Origin: Eledone cirrhosa
Lineage: Eukaryota; Mollusca; Cephalopoda; Octopoda; Eledonidae
Length of the DNA stretch: 64,000 bases
Direction: 5' to 3'
Assembly: GCA_964016885.1 (NCBI GenBank)
Contig: OZ024759.1
Span: 27,708,918-27,772,917, forward strand
A model generated the notes under the pieces. That model was not told where the DNA came from and made no database searches. It worked only from the letters and a program-made list of their open reading frames with translations. Of this stretch, positions 1-10,677 are shown piece after piece (position 1 is the first letter of the stretch; each line of letters begins with the position of its first letter). Made by a program: the position numbers and the translations under genes.

Positions 1-370
1 GAGCTGATATATTATATATTTATGTTCATACTCAGAACAAAAAAAGGCTACCTTAGTTTTCAAGGCCTAGTTATGGTCACCACCCCGTGCGGTCTGGCGA
101 GATGGTCATTATTAGACATTGAGACATTGAAGCCAAAATATGAACATAAATAAAGAATGCGGCCGACCGGACTAGAAACTGCTAAATGTGTGGCCACCTT
201 CTCGTATCTGCCTTTTCAGCCCCATGGATTATATTCCTTTGTTAAATTTCGAATACCTGATGATGTCACCGGATTCATACTGAACCCAGTTATTGAAATG
301 TTCCTAGTATAATAAACCTTTAAGGAATTACACCAGTCCAGCCTCCTGTTATTTTATAATATATATATAT
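1..370. repeat. 0.37-kb dispersed repeat, copy 1
   Basis: Nearly identical to 2548-2917 in direct orientation (one length difference in an A run). It ends in an AT repeat. The contents are noncoding and unrecognised. Confidence 0.85.
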
Positions 371-374
371 ATAT

Positions 375-407
375 GGCTATTTTAACGGCTGTTCTAGTGA
401 TTAATTT

Positions 408-463
<56 letters not shown>

Positions 464-496
464 AAATTCATCACTAGAACAGTCGTTAAAATAGCC
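375..496. repeat. foldback palindrome
   Basis: Arms ggctattttaacggctgttc and its complement flank an AT microsatellite (416-459). A half copy follows the repeat at 2920-2945. Confidence 0.7.
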
Positions 497-739
497 AAAT
501 GCCATCAAAGACAGTGATCTGTAAAAATCTGTGGCCAGTGGTCGACAGAGAGAGTCAATCCACAAGGTGTGTGGCAGGCAGATGATATATATGTATGTAT
601 ACATATATACATATAATATATATAATATATATATATATATATACACAAATGAAAGTTTAATAAAATCGAAGTTTTGGCTATGGCCTAGCTAATATATATA
701 TATATAGGCTTCAAAATGGAATGAGAATAAGAAGAAAGC

Positions 740-785
740 AAGAACGGGGGGGGGGGAGGGGGTTCCCCTCATCAGTTGTCTACTG
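740..785 (-). other. half hammerhead-like core next to a G run
   Basis: Minus strand reads CUGAUGAGGGGAACCCC, with the GAAA side replaced by a C-rich run (plus-strand G run 746-762). Probably a decayed retroelement end. Confidence 0.25.
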
Positions 786-879
786 GGGGTCTCGGCTATT
801 TAAACGCTTATATATATCATCATCATCACTTAACATCTACCTTACAGAGTAAATTGTGTAGACAGAAATGGGAGGGTGG

Positions 880-2100
880 TGTGGATTAAGAGGTGCTTAC
901 TGGGTATATGTTTGAGTCCTTGTGCAAGGAAAAGTGAATCTTTTGTATTACTGCGTTGCGCCAAAGATCTTGATCCTGTGTCATTGTCTTTGAGAGGTGT
1001 AAGTGTGCAAGGTCAGTTTTTATTGCCTCGTCCCAGGTCTTTCTGGGTCTACCTACTCTGTAGCTTCCATCAATGTTGATCACCCTGCACCTTTTTATAC
1101 AGTTGTCTTTCATACACATCACATAACCATATCAACACAATCTCCTCTCTAGTATACTGCATCAATACATCTTATGCTAACATCTTTCTTAGTTCATTTA
1201 CGCTTTACCATTCTATATATTACTATTACACATTCATTGGAACATGCATGCTTCATTTCTTTCCAATCTGCACATAGTTCCCAGGTCTCACTATCATGTA
1301 AGTTTGTGTTCAAATCTAAGCATCGTACAATCTGCCTTTCATTTTTAGGGAGAAACCTTTTGTAGTTAACAGCGGTATTAGCTCTCTGGACTTTTTCCAT
1401 CCCGTTCTGACTCTGGCTACTGTACTTTCAGAACACCCTCCACCACTGCTGATTTCATCACCCAGGTAATGGAAAGTGTCCACTATTTCTATAGAATCAT
1501 CTGGGCAATTGAAGGAGCTAGTATCCTGTGGGCACTTGCTACTTAATGCACCTGAGCATCGGCCACATATAAAATCTACGTTCTGAGATAGTTTACCTGT
1601 GATCCAACTACATCTTTTATGTACCCATAGCTTGCATTTTGGACACAGAATGGAATTTCTACCTACTCCTTTCCTACACACTGAGCATGGCCATTTCCCA
1701 GAGGGAATCTCTGCCCTATTTTCCTTTTTACATACTAGAACTTTAGTTTTAGACAAGTTAACTTTAAGGCCTTTTGATTCTAGGCCATGCTTCCAGGTTT
1801 GGAATTTGTTTAGTTCAGCCATAGATTCAGCTCTGAGAGTGTTATCATCTGCATATAGAAGTTCCCATGGGCAACCAGTCTTAAACTCTTCTGCTATAGC
1901 TTGAAGGGCAATAATAAATAGGAGGGGCTATGGTAATGAAGAATCCTTGTTGGATAGTTTATCAATATAGACGTGAGGGAAAGTCCCTCGTCTATTTACC
2001 ATTTTCGTAAGTGAGAGGATAGGTACTCCATAGAATTATGATCCATGAAATCTGTCTCTGAATAGACATACATTTTGCTAATCTCTGATATGGAGAAAAG
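880..2100 (-). pseudogene. LINE reverse transcriptase remnant (YADD motif)
   Basis: Minus-strand translation in more than one frame gives reverse transcriptase pieces. ELLYADDNTL has its YADD catalytic motif at 1844-1855, followed by a 168-residue open stretch with a cysteine-rich CSVCRKGVG...CPKCKLWVH segment and DTFHYLGDEI. The end (1122-886) reads GSYRVGRPRKTWDEAI. It is broken by stops and frame changes, so it is a dead non-LTR retrotransposon. Confidence 0.75.
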
Positions 2101-2127
2101 TTTAAAAAGTCACTGACACCAAACACA

Positions 2128-2435
2128 AGACTCAATGGTAAAATCATCGAGTCTCTAACCATCCACTATTAATATTCCAGCTTTTCTAACCGATACAAAT
2201 GCTGTAAATGCATGTTATTATTAGTTTTAAAGGGTTTTAAACTGGTTCAGTACCTCTCAACAGACGACATTTGTAACATACGACTTATTTTGATTATCTC
2301 CCCTTAACCACATTTGAACCAAATATCTGCACACACGCATTTATCTTCGAATGCCCAGTTTTTCTCTCAAGTCCGCCGTTCAATTACTCGTACGTTATAA
2401 ATCTAGAGAAGCATGTTCGATTTGTGTACATGTAC
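2128..2435. repeat. 0.3-kb dispersed repeat, copy 1
   Basis: Matches 12950-13270 in the same orientation, sharing for example the block tgctgtaaatgcatgttatt. Unrecognised; borders a LINE fragment in both places. Confidence 0.75.
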
Positions 2436-2439
2436 ATAC

Positions 2440-2535
2440 GTATATATTATACATAGTCGCGTACACGTATATATGTATATTTTTAGATTTATTTATATAT
2501 GTGTGTGTAACACAAAATATCTGTGTGTGTTGAAG
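2440..2535. repeat. AT/GT simple repeat stretch
   Basis: TATA and GTGT runs with no coding content. Confidence 0.6.
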
Positions 2536-2547
2536 AAAGTAGTTTAA

Positions 2548-2917
2548 GAGCTGATATATTATATATTTATGTTCATACTCAGAACAAAAAAGGGCTACCT
2601 TAGTTTTCAAGGCCTAGTTATGGTCACCACCCCGTGCGGTCTGGCGAGATGGTCATTATTAGACATTGAGACATTGAAGCCAAAATATGAACATAAATAA
2701 AGAATGCGGCCGACCGGACTAGAAACTGCTAAATGTGTGGCCACCTTCTCGTATCTGCCTTTTCAGCCCCATGGATTATATTCCTTTGTTAAATTTCGAA
2801 TACCTGATGATGTCACCGGATTCATACTGAACCCAGTTATTGAAATGTTCCTAGTATAATAAACCTTTAAGGAATTACACCAGTCCAGCCTCCTGTTATT
2901 TTATAATATATATATAT
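2548..2917. repeat. 0.37-kb dispersed repeat, copy 2
   Basis: Direct copy of 1-370. The near identity implies a recent duplication or recent insertion of the same element. Confidence 0.85.
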
Positions 2918-2929
2918 ATATGAGAAAAT

Positions 2930-3190
2930 TCATCACTAGAACAGCTGTCTTGCTCATATTGGACTGTTTTTGGCAGGTTTTCTATGGTGGCATGCCTCTC
3001 CTAAAGTCAACCACATTTATAGTGTTGACTGGGTGCTTTTTGCTGTGTCTCCTCCATGACCACTGTATGGTATGGGCTGGATATAGAAGTTCCCATGGGC
3101 AACCAGTCTTAAACTCTTCTGTTATAGCCTGAAGGGTAATAATAAACAGGAGGGGCTAATGATCCATGAAATCTGTCTCTGAATACACAT
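2930..3190. repeat. mixed SINE and LINE scraps
   Basis: 2960-3070 resembles the SINE-C body (tggcaggttttctatgg). 3075-3190 repeats two pieces of the LINE at 1850-1935 and 2033-2070, with the middle missing. Confidence 0.5.
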
Positions 3191-3334
3191 ACTAGCAATT
3201 GGCAAATAGTGATATGTGGAGAAAAATCTACTATGAAGGTTAACATATATTACACTGTTATTATCAAATATCAACCAAGGTATAAAAAAACTTTGATATG
3301 CGATAAACATAAAATTGTCCACCCCCTCAATTCA

Positions 3335-3660
3335 GAAATACTTCCACTGCCCCTGCACTCTGTCACTCTAATAGTCCACCTGTTCCCTCTGAGACAAGAG
3401 ACGTTGCCATCTTGGGGTCTATAAATAACACCAGTTCAGTACTGGGGTCCATTCTTTTTTTTATATCCCTTCATAACTCTCTCCCTCTCTCTCTGTCTTG
3501 CTGTCCACTCTGTCACTCTAATAGTCCACCTGTTCTCTCTGAGATGAGAGATATGGCGATCTTGCCTTTGGCTTCCCTCTGGTTCTTCTCCTCTGCCTTG
3601 GTGTCACCTTTGTCACTCTAATAGACCACCTGCTCTCTCTGAGATGAGAGACATAGCCAG
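3335..3660. repeat. irregular tandem repeat, CT-rich
   Basis: At least three copies of a unit containing tgtcactctaatagtccacc and ctctgagatgagagac. Noncoding. Confidence 0.6.
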
Positions 3661-3854
3661 ACCATTTATACATTTATACATACAAATAATAAATTTAACA
3701 AATGACTGAAAATTCCAAAGTCAAATATTTTTTACTTCAGTATAATTTGAGAGGAAATAATATTTTTTCTCAGCCTTGGTTTAAAAACAAAAACAAAATT
3801 ATTCGAAAATAGAAGATCGATACTAGAATATAGAAAATAATGGTTTCTGCTTTA

Positions 3855-3965
3855 GGCACAAGGCAAATAATTTTTGTGGGGAGAAGACAGTTGATTAAAT
3901 TGATCTCAGTGTGTTACTGGTACTTTATTTTATCAACCCGAATACAATAGGAAATTGGAGATGTA
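3855..3965 (-). repeat. SINE-B fragment
   Basis: Reverse-oriented piece of the SINE-B body (ggcacaaggc ... ggtactttattttatc). Confidence 0.5.
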
Positions 3966-3975
3966 TTTTTTACAT

Positions 3976-4130
3976 GAGGGTGCCTGGTTGTTTCAGTGCC
4001 TTAGCCTTGCTTTACTGAGGTGTCAGGTGATACCCGTGAGGGTGCCTGGTTGTTTCAGTGCCTTAGCCTTGCTTTACTGAGGTGTCAGGTGATACCCGTG
4101 AGGGTGCCTGGTTGTTTCAGTGCCTTAGCC
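3976..4130. repeat. 62-bp tandem repeat, about 2.5 copies
   Basis: The unit starts gagggtgcctggttgtttca and recurs at 3976, 4038 and 4100 with almost no change. Confidence 0.85.
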
Positions 4131-4312
4131 TCGCCATCACCTGTGGTAATGCTCCGAGTGTATTGGCTTGCCTCACAATATTCCGTTGACCCTTGTGGTG
4201 TGATGTATGACCCATTGTCACACTAGCTGGAGAAGTGATGGTCGTTTTTGTTTCTCCTTTTTTCTCCTTTCTCTTATTCTGGTCATATATTTGTGTTACA
4301 TTGGCAGGATTC

Positions 4313-4525
4313 AACTCTTTAACATTTACATTACTCTATATTTACTATTATATTTTCACAATAAAAGCTTTACTTCACATAATTAATTCACATAATACTG
4401 AATCTATGAGATTTTGATATTATTTATTTTGAGAACAATACCTTAACGTCAATATGAGTGGCCAGTAATGGCCGGTTTAAACAGAAAGAGGTGAGAGAAT
4501 TCTGGCCTGATACAGCCAGTTTAAT
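4313..4525 (-). mobile_element. piggyBac-like MITE copy
   Basis: Diverged copy of the 0.2-kb CCCTTTAGCATT family, CCGG-rich end on the right. Confidence 0.6.
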
Positions 4526-4559
4526 GTAAAGAGCCAGAACAATTACTGCAATGATTTGA

Positions 4560-4855
4560 TATAATGATATAATGAAATTATTGTGTACAGTGCTCAGGTG
4601 CACTATAACTCATCAAAGGTGCATGTATAGTACACAGAATAATGTACAAATGTCAGGAAAGTGAACAGTGTATGAGTCAAGAAATATGTGTGTGCGTGTG
4701 TATGGAGGGGGGATATCAGGTGTAGTGTTGGTGAATCTCCGGAAGCATGGAGGTTTTAAAGGATGCAGTGTCTCGACAGCTAACAATTGATGCAGATAGT
4801 TTGTCCCATGATATTTTGTTTGATGCTCTACCAATTCTGCCAGTCCACTGCCCTC
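4560..4855 (-). pseudogene. LINE 3' end fragment
   Basis: Same sequence as the 3' ends of the LINE pieces at 12125-12890 and 44940-45660 (ETLHPLKPP, then [10 protein letters not shown] on the minus strand). Confidence 0.6.
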
Positions 4856-4990
4856 ATCTGTATGTATAAAGTGACATCTAGCACAACAGTATATTTAGAT
4901 TAGTGTGAAGTAGTTTATTTTTCTTTGTTTGTACAATGTTTAGAGGAAAGCCTTATTCAGAGGAAACGATGTTTAGAGGAAGCGATGTTT

Positions 4991-5212
4991 AGCCCTTTAG
5001 CATTTACATTACTCTATATATATATACTATTATATTTTCATGGTAAAGGCTTTACCTCAGATAATATCTCACATAATATCGAATCTACAAGATTTTGATA
5101 TTTATTTTGAGAACAATATCTTAACATCAGTTTGAGTGACTGGTTACAGCCAGTTCCAACAGAAAGAGGTAGAGAATTCTGGCCGGTTTTGGCCGGTTTG
5201 AACATTAAATGG
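4991..5212 (-). mobile_element. piggyBac-like MITE copy
   Basis: Starts ccctttagcatttacatt and ends in the CCGG-rich subterminal part, abutting the last exon of the secreted lysozyme-like gene. Confidence 0.6.
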
Positions 5213-5589
5213 TTAGAGGAAAGCCTTGTTTAATATAATTATCTGAACAAGAAAAAGGGTTAAATATAGGAATAAATTAGAAAATATAAGGGCTGCATCA
5301 TTCATGTAATGTTTTCCAATGGTCCCACCATCTTTCTTTCGTCTGAAGACAAAACTACCTGCCTTATGTAAACATGTAACATTCACCTGTGACCAAACTG
5401 TACCGGGGACACAGATTTGAATAAAACTAGCCCCCCATTCTGTACACCGAATAAATCTCATTGGATCTGAATGAGGGAAGAAATATATTTTAAGGGCAAT
5501 TGCTTCTTTTGTACATGGTGTTTGGAACAAACAGTATGATTCTATTTCATTTCTCGTTGTGTTCTCAATTTTCCTACATTTGTCTGGCA
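5213..5589 (-). CDS. secreted lysozyme-like gene, exon 3 (chitin-binding domain)
   Basis: Acceptor aattccag ends at 5590. It encodes VPDKCRK, then a CBM14-like domain (cysteines in CTKEA, IRCTEW, QICVPG, VTCLHK). The hydrophobic C-terminal stretch to the stop at 5213 looks atypical and abuts a MITE at 5212, so the real end may be a splice donor near 5359. Confidence 0.65.
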
Positions 5590-6991
5590 CTGGAATTAAA
5601 GACAAAACAAAATATATTAGCTTGATGCAAAATTAATGGCTGTTTTTATCTTCTTCTTCGCCCACTTATTTCTGAGAGGGCAGTGGGGGCAGAGTTCTCA
5701 AACATTCCTTCTAGCGGGTACTGTCTGAAGTAACCATCCCCAACTGATCCAGCTGGATCCTCAAGCAAGTCCAGCCAAGCTCATGGATGTTATCCAACCA
5801 TCTTGCTCGAGTTGTACCCCTTGGTCTCCAACCAGACGGTTTTGCCCGTAAAATCTGTCCAGCGATTATTTCCTGAGACATTCTAACCACATGTCCACAG
5901 TATCAGAGCTGTGATCTCTCAATTTGCAGAAGTAGTGGCTCTACCTGGAGCAACTTTCCAGTGATTCTTTCCTGAGACATTCTAACCACATGCCCCAGGA
6001 AAGAATCGCTGCTTTATTGATTCTAAAATTTCTTCTACAAAACAACACCAAACAACAATTAAATCATGATGAAATGATCATGTTTCACAGTCATGCTGGA
6101 GCACAACTGCATTGTTCTAGAAGGAATATATCATTATTCTGAACTCAGAAAGTAAAGAGCCAGAACAAATACTGTAATGGTATTTTATCTGATGCCATAC
6201 CTTTAACGTAGTTCTCAGGGAGATTCAGCAAGATACATCATATGACAAAACTAGCTCTTTGAATTACAAGTACAAACTCATTTTTGTCAGCTGGGTGAAT
6301 GGAGAAATGTGAAATAAAGTATCTTGTTCAAGGACACGAAGCACAGGCCAGGCCAGGAATTGAATTCACAACCTCACAATCTTGAGTTAAACACCTTAAC
6401 CACTAAATGATGAGCCTTCACTAGTTTCAGATCAATCAAATCAATCAACAAGATCCCAAACCTCATTCACGTATTGAGAGAGGTGGAACTAATCAAATCG
6501 GACCAAGGAAACAATGTTTCCATTGGTCTTTCCATTGCTGATACTAGCTTCCGGTCGTAATTCTTGGCAGAGTTTGAGATAAACTTTGTCTAAAATCAAT
6601 ATATGATCTGTCTGCTTATAGGTCTGCCAGATGGGGGCTGGTCTGACCCAGGGCTAAATAACAACAACAACAACAAAAAATGTCCACTTGCCTTCTGGAA
6701 TATTGGTGTTTTGTAGAAATTTGGTGGTATTTCCTTCAGGTTCAATGTATTTCTTCCAATATTCCGCTTGGTCAGTCACATTCATGGGTATTGTGTCACT
6801 AATGGTCAGTAGATAGAGGGCCATAGCGTAGCCAGAATACAATGGCTTATCCAGTTCTGAATAATTAGATGAAGCTACATCAATATCAAATCTTTCTTGA
6901 CCAATACTGCAGTAGGACTGAAGATTTTTACCACAGGAGTCTTGGACAGTTTCCAGTTGATCAGAAGTAACCTGAGATAATTAGAAGAAAT

Positions 6992-7032
<41 letters not shown>

Positions 7033-7100
7033 TAACTATTAAGCTCTGTTACCTACATAGAGCACTCTTTTTTCCTGGACTTTTCCGACGGAAATACTTA

Positions 7101-7146
<46 letters not shown>

Positions 7147-7444
7147 TCAAAATATTAACAAAAATAGACATTCGTGTGATCAAGTATATTTAATTATACA
7201 TATTTCAGAGTTACTAAGCTATTTTCAACAGTACGTCCTCATCAGATAAAATAAGTTGATGCATGACATACCCTGACTTAGTAGATGGTTAAGATTCAGT
7301 CATGGTAGTCCACCATAACTGAATTTTATTTTTGTTAATATTTTGAATTAATATTAATAACTCCGGAAAACCATACTGGTTGAGTGCTCCCAATCTATTG
7401 TAAAACTCATTCTTTGATTTATTCATTGACCCTTGTTTAACCTT

Positions 7445-7482
<38 letters not shown>

Positions 7483-7888
7483 GGAGGTGAGTTTTATTGT
7501 AGCACAATAAAGCAATGCAAATATCGGATAAGTAGCACTCTACAGTTTGTAGGACTGGAGTATATATAATATAAGATAAAAAAATGGTTAAAAGAGTTCC
7601 AAGTATTTTATTATGCGCATTTCAAAAACAAATATCATCATGGGATATTTGTTTTTGAAATGCGCATAATAAAATACTTGGAACTCTTTTAACCATCTTT
7701 TGATCTTATTTTATATATATATATATATATATAAGTTATAAGAATCAAAGTTCTGTTCAAATCATTTATATGCTTACAATTGTTTCCTCCTTGTAATATA
7801 TTACTGCCTATCACTATTTAGGGTTTGTAAAAATATATATAACTACAAAAGATTTTTGTATTTGCATAACCATAAATAGTATCCTTAA

Positions 7889-7942
<54 letters not shown>

Positions 7943-9567
7943 CGGCCACTTTAACCTACACAAGATGGACCTCCTCACAGCATTGAGTAATTCAAATGGT
8001 GTGGCACCTGTAACTTTATATATATATACAAATATATATATGTATGTATGTAAAAGGTAAACAGAAATAACACAATCAGTACAGTATATGGAAGGGATAT
8101 ATTAGTTTAACGCTTGGTTCAGCAGGAAGAGGGTCTTAACGTTTCGGACGCTATATATACATATATCATCATCATATACATACATATATACATATATCAT
8201 CATCATCGTTTAACATCCATTTTTCCATACTACCATGTGGGTACCTTTTCTTATTATTCTTTGTCTACTTATTCCTGAGGAGGGTCATGGGGGTAGAGCC
8301 CTCAAGTACGTCTTCCAGCAGGTCCTGTCAGAAGCAACTATCACCAATTGATCTAGCTGGATCCCCAAGCAAGACGAGCCAAGCTCATGGTTGTTATCTA
8401 ACCATCTTGCTCGTGGTCTACCCCTGAGTCTTTTGCTAGTTGATTTTGCCTGTAAAATCTGTCCACTGATTCTCTCTTGATACATTATTACCACATGTCC
8501 ACCCACAGTATTGGAGCTATAATCTCTCAATTCAGAGACGTAACAGCTCTACCTGGAGTGACTCCCTGATTTCCAAGCTACACACTTTATCAAGTAACGT
8601 TACTCTAAAGAGCCTTCAGAGGAACCCCTGTTTGGCCACTCACATTCTTTGTTGTATTCTTTTGGTCATTACCCAAGATTCATGACCATAGGTAACAGTT
8701 GATACAAATACCAGATTGAAGATATTAAGTTTGGCTTTTACACCTACCACCTTTCTTATGATTACCAAATGTTGAAGCTGGCGCATTACTGCATCTGCTC
8801 CTGCAATTGTTGCATTTAATTCGGCCTTTTGCCTTCCATTACTCATGAACATGGCCTGGCCCTGAGACAGTTGAACTTCTCCACCATAAGAAAGGACAAA
8901 ATGTCTAGTAGAAAAAATGCAGGACTGATTTTCATTATTACACCAGGTCGGTGAATTGGCAGTATCGGTGGAGGGTTGGACGTCATGCTTTCCAGCATAG
9001 TTACGTCCCTTTACGATCTGAGTTCAAATCCCGCCGAGGTTGACTTTGCCTTTCATCCTTACGGGGTCGATAAAATAAAGTACCAGTAATGCACTGGGTA
9101 ATTGCTGGCCTTGTGCCTAAAGTAGAAACAATTATTACACCAGGTCCTGCAATTCTTGCACTTAATTCAACCTCCTGTTATCTATAACTCATGAATACAG
9201 CCCCAAGATATTTGAACTTCTCCACCACAAGGAAAGTCGTCAAAAAAGGTCAACTAGAAAAAAACCCCCAAAAATAACAAGAAAAGAAAAAGTATATTAC
9301 CCTCCAGATTCCACCTTTTTCAGGAATAAATGGTATCCCGTCATTACTTTGGACTGCAGCAAGTCTGCGAAGGAACGAATAATCCTCCATTATAATATTC
9401 TGGGATTTTACAAGGATCACTACAGTTTCAACAATTTTACTGCCGACATTACCTTCTATGAGGGTGTGATCAATTGAGAACCCCCAACACAATGGTAACA
9501 CGAGGAGACATGATATCAATTGGAAACATTTCGGAAGAGAACGAGACAAAGATGGCAGCAACTGCAT
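5213..9567 (-). CDS. secreted lysozyme-like / chitin-binding protein, 3 exons
   Basis: Exons in coding order: 9567-9301, 6971-6692, 5589-5213 (924 nt, 307 residues if the last exon reads to its stop). Residues 1-30 form a hydrophobic signal peptide (ISCLLVLPLCWG). Exons 1 and 2 encode a domain like an invertebrate secreted family that resembles soluble lytic transglycosylase/lysozyme folds: YSFLRRLAAVQSNDG, GGIWR, then LDKPLYSGYAMALYLLTISD and DQAEYWKKYI. Exon 3 encodes a CBM14/peritrophin-A domain with spaced cysteines and the core YFFPHSDPMRFIRCTEWG, ICVPGTVW. Likely role, inferred from domains: an extracellular protein that binds chitin or acts on glycans, for example in gut or defence. 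Exon 1 and 2 join at GGIWR|VTSD and exon 2 and 3 at a split codon, both in frame. The C-terminus is uncertain: a donor-like CAG|GTAGTT at 5359 could end exon 3 earlier. Confidence 0.7.
5630..6010 (-). pseudogene. RTE-like LINE C-terminal fragment
   Basis: Minus strand gives pieces such as RPRGRPRTRWLDNI and an LRALPP-like end, broken by stops. Related copies lie at 8270-8860, 13395-13870 and 32410-32690, all on the minus strand. Confidence 0.6.
6285..6420 (-). repeat. diverged SINE-A fragment
   Basis: Contains the reversed B-box region (ggaattgaattcacaacctc) and ccttaaccactaaatgatgag. Older than the other SINE-A copies. Confidence 0.55.
6692..6971 (-). CDS. secreted lysozyme-like gene, exon 2
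   Basis: Acceptor tatctcag precedes 6971. It encodes 93 codons plus one base with DSCGKNLQSYCSIG, ELDKPLYSGYAMALY and DQAEYWKKYIEPEGN. The only sensible donor is CCAGAAG|GCAAGT, a GC-AG type. Joining it to exon 3 restores the frame exactly. Confidence 0.7.
6985..7485. repeat. AT microsatellites framing a ribozyme-bearing inverted repeat
   Basis: (AT)n at 6996-7028, 7104-7142 and 7446-7480. Inverted arms containing caaaatattaacaaaaata pair with 7320-7355; the H1 motif lies between them. Confidence 0.65.
7187..7253 (-). ncRNA. type I hammerhead ribozyme-like motif (copy H1)
   Basis: CUGAUGA at 7245-7239 and GAAA at 7206-7203. Same architecture as the 17455 copy with different bases: stem II GGA/UCU, internal loop CG/AC, UACU/AGUA; stem III AUA/UAU; stem I 7 of 8 pairs. 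It lies inside an inverted repeat (7141-7170 with 7320-7355) in intron 1 of the secreted lysozyme-like gene, on that gene's coding strand. Confidence 0.55.
7570..7700. repeat. foldback palindrome
   Basis: Arms of about 60 bp (aaaagagttccaagtatttt and complement) meet at 7635-7640. Each arm holds GAAAUGCGCAUAAUAAAAU, the 3' half of the hammerhead pattern seen at 7187 and 17455, but no CUGAUGA. Confidence 0.75.
7880..7945. repeat. AT/AC microsatellite
   Basis: (AT)n followed by (AC)n. Confidence 0.8.
8270..8860 (-). pseudogene. RTE-like LINE reverse transcriptase C-terminal fragment
   Basis: Minus strand encodes KVVGVKAKLNIFNLVFVSTV...TYGHESWVMTK (thumb region), then RLRGRPRARWLDNNHELG...LRALPP. 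Frames are interrupted. Confidence 0.7.
8949..9130 (+). mobile_element. SINE-B copy inside LINE sequence
   Basis: Body with gatctgagttcaaatcccgc (B-box-like) and taaaataaagtaccagtaat. Flanked by a perfect 15-bp target duplication, attattacaccaggt, at 8934-8948 and 9131-9145. Confidence 0.85.
9131..9245 (-). pseudogene. LINE fragment
   Basis: Continues the interrupted LINE, near-repeat of 8795-8890. Confidence 0.45.
9301..9567 (-). CDS. secreted lysozyme-like gene, exon 1
   Basis: 89 codons from ATG (9567-9565) to the donor gtaata at 9300. It encodes the signal peptide and the first part of the lysozyme-like domain. The segment RRLAAVQSNDG sits where related proteins, as I recall them, have a catalytic-looking Glu-Ser; here it is Gln-Ser. 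Confidence 0.7.
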
Positions 9568-9835
9568 GTTGTTGTTGTTGTTGTTGTTGTTGTTTCTGCT
9601 ACAGTTGCTGTAGTTGTGGTTGTTGTTGAAATATTGGTTTTGTTGTTGTGGTTGTTGTTATTGTTGTTGTCGTTGATATTATTGCTGTTGTTGAGGATGT
9701 TGTTGATGTTGCTATTGTTCTTGTTGTTGAGGGTGATGTTGATGTTGTTGTTGAGGGTGTTGTTGGTGTTGATGTTGTTGTTGTTGTTGTTGAGGGTGTT
9801 GTTGTTGTTGAGGGTGTTGTTGATGTTGTTGAATA
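9568..9835. repeat. (GTT)n microsatellite
   Basis: TTG/GTT-rich run, open in several frames only because of its composition. It lies just upstream of the start codon of the secreted lysozyme-like gene. Confidence 0.9.
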
Positions 9836-10044
9836 GCTAGATAAGAGGTTGAGTATATCTAGTAAATAGCAGAACATGGAAGACTTCAACCATTTGGTAA
9901 TTCTTCTTTCTCTGATGGTTGCTTCCTTTATATTAACAAAACAATGGCCACAGTTTTATATTTTATATTTTGGTTATTTTGGGAAAATAACAAAACAACC
10001 AAAAATTTAAAAAAAATTTAAAAATTTGTGTAAAGGAATAAAAA

Positions 10045-10309
10045 AAATGAAAACAAATACACATACACACGTATATATACATACATATATATGTGTGTGT
10101 TGTGTACATGTTTGTACACACATACATGCATATACATATCATATACATATATACACACACTCACACACACATATATATAATTGTCATCATCATCATCATC
10201 ATTTAAAGTTAACTTTTGTATGATTGCATGGAATCATATATATGTATTATGTATGTATATATATATACACACACATACATACATATACATACATACACAT
10301 ATATATATT

Positions 10310-10355
<46 letters not shown>
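10045..10355. repeat. CA/TA simple repeats
   Basis: (AC)n, (TACA)n and (AT)n blocks, with (CAT)n at 10183-10201. Confidence 0.85.
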
Positions 10356-10677
10356 AGGAAATGAAAACATGTAAAAGTATATGATTAATGAGTCTTGTTA
10401 TCCTAATTAGAATAATTATTCTAATTATAAGCGAGGAAAACATTGATATGCTCAGAATTATATTTCTATTTATATAAATATACTTTAGTTGTGAGATTAC
10501 CTGAATGATAAAGAGAAAATTATGAAGATTCTGCTGGAATCATTTCCATCTATATATAATTTTGAGTCACTTCCGTCTGTTCATCCACCCGTCATACAAT
10601 ATATGTGTGTGTATGTATGTATGTATGGGTGTGTATATGTATGTGTGTATATATGTGTGTGTGTGTGTATGTATGTA

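Noticed and set aside
257..330. Plus-strand hammerhead (CTGATGA...GAAAT) in the 0.37-kb repeat
   Set aside because: The core words occur but neither stem I nor a stem II adjoining the core can be paired.
9520..9889. Leu/Val-rich and Thr-rich frames
   Set aside because: Products of the (GTT)n microsatellite.
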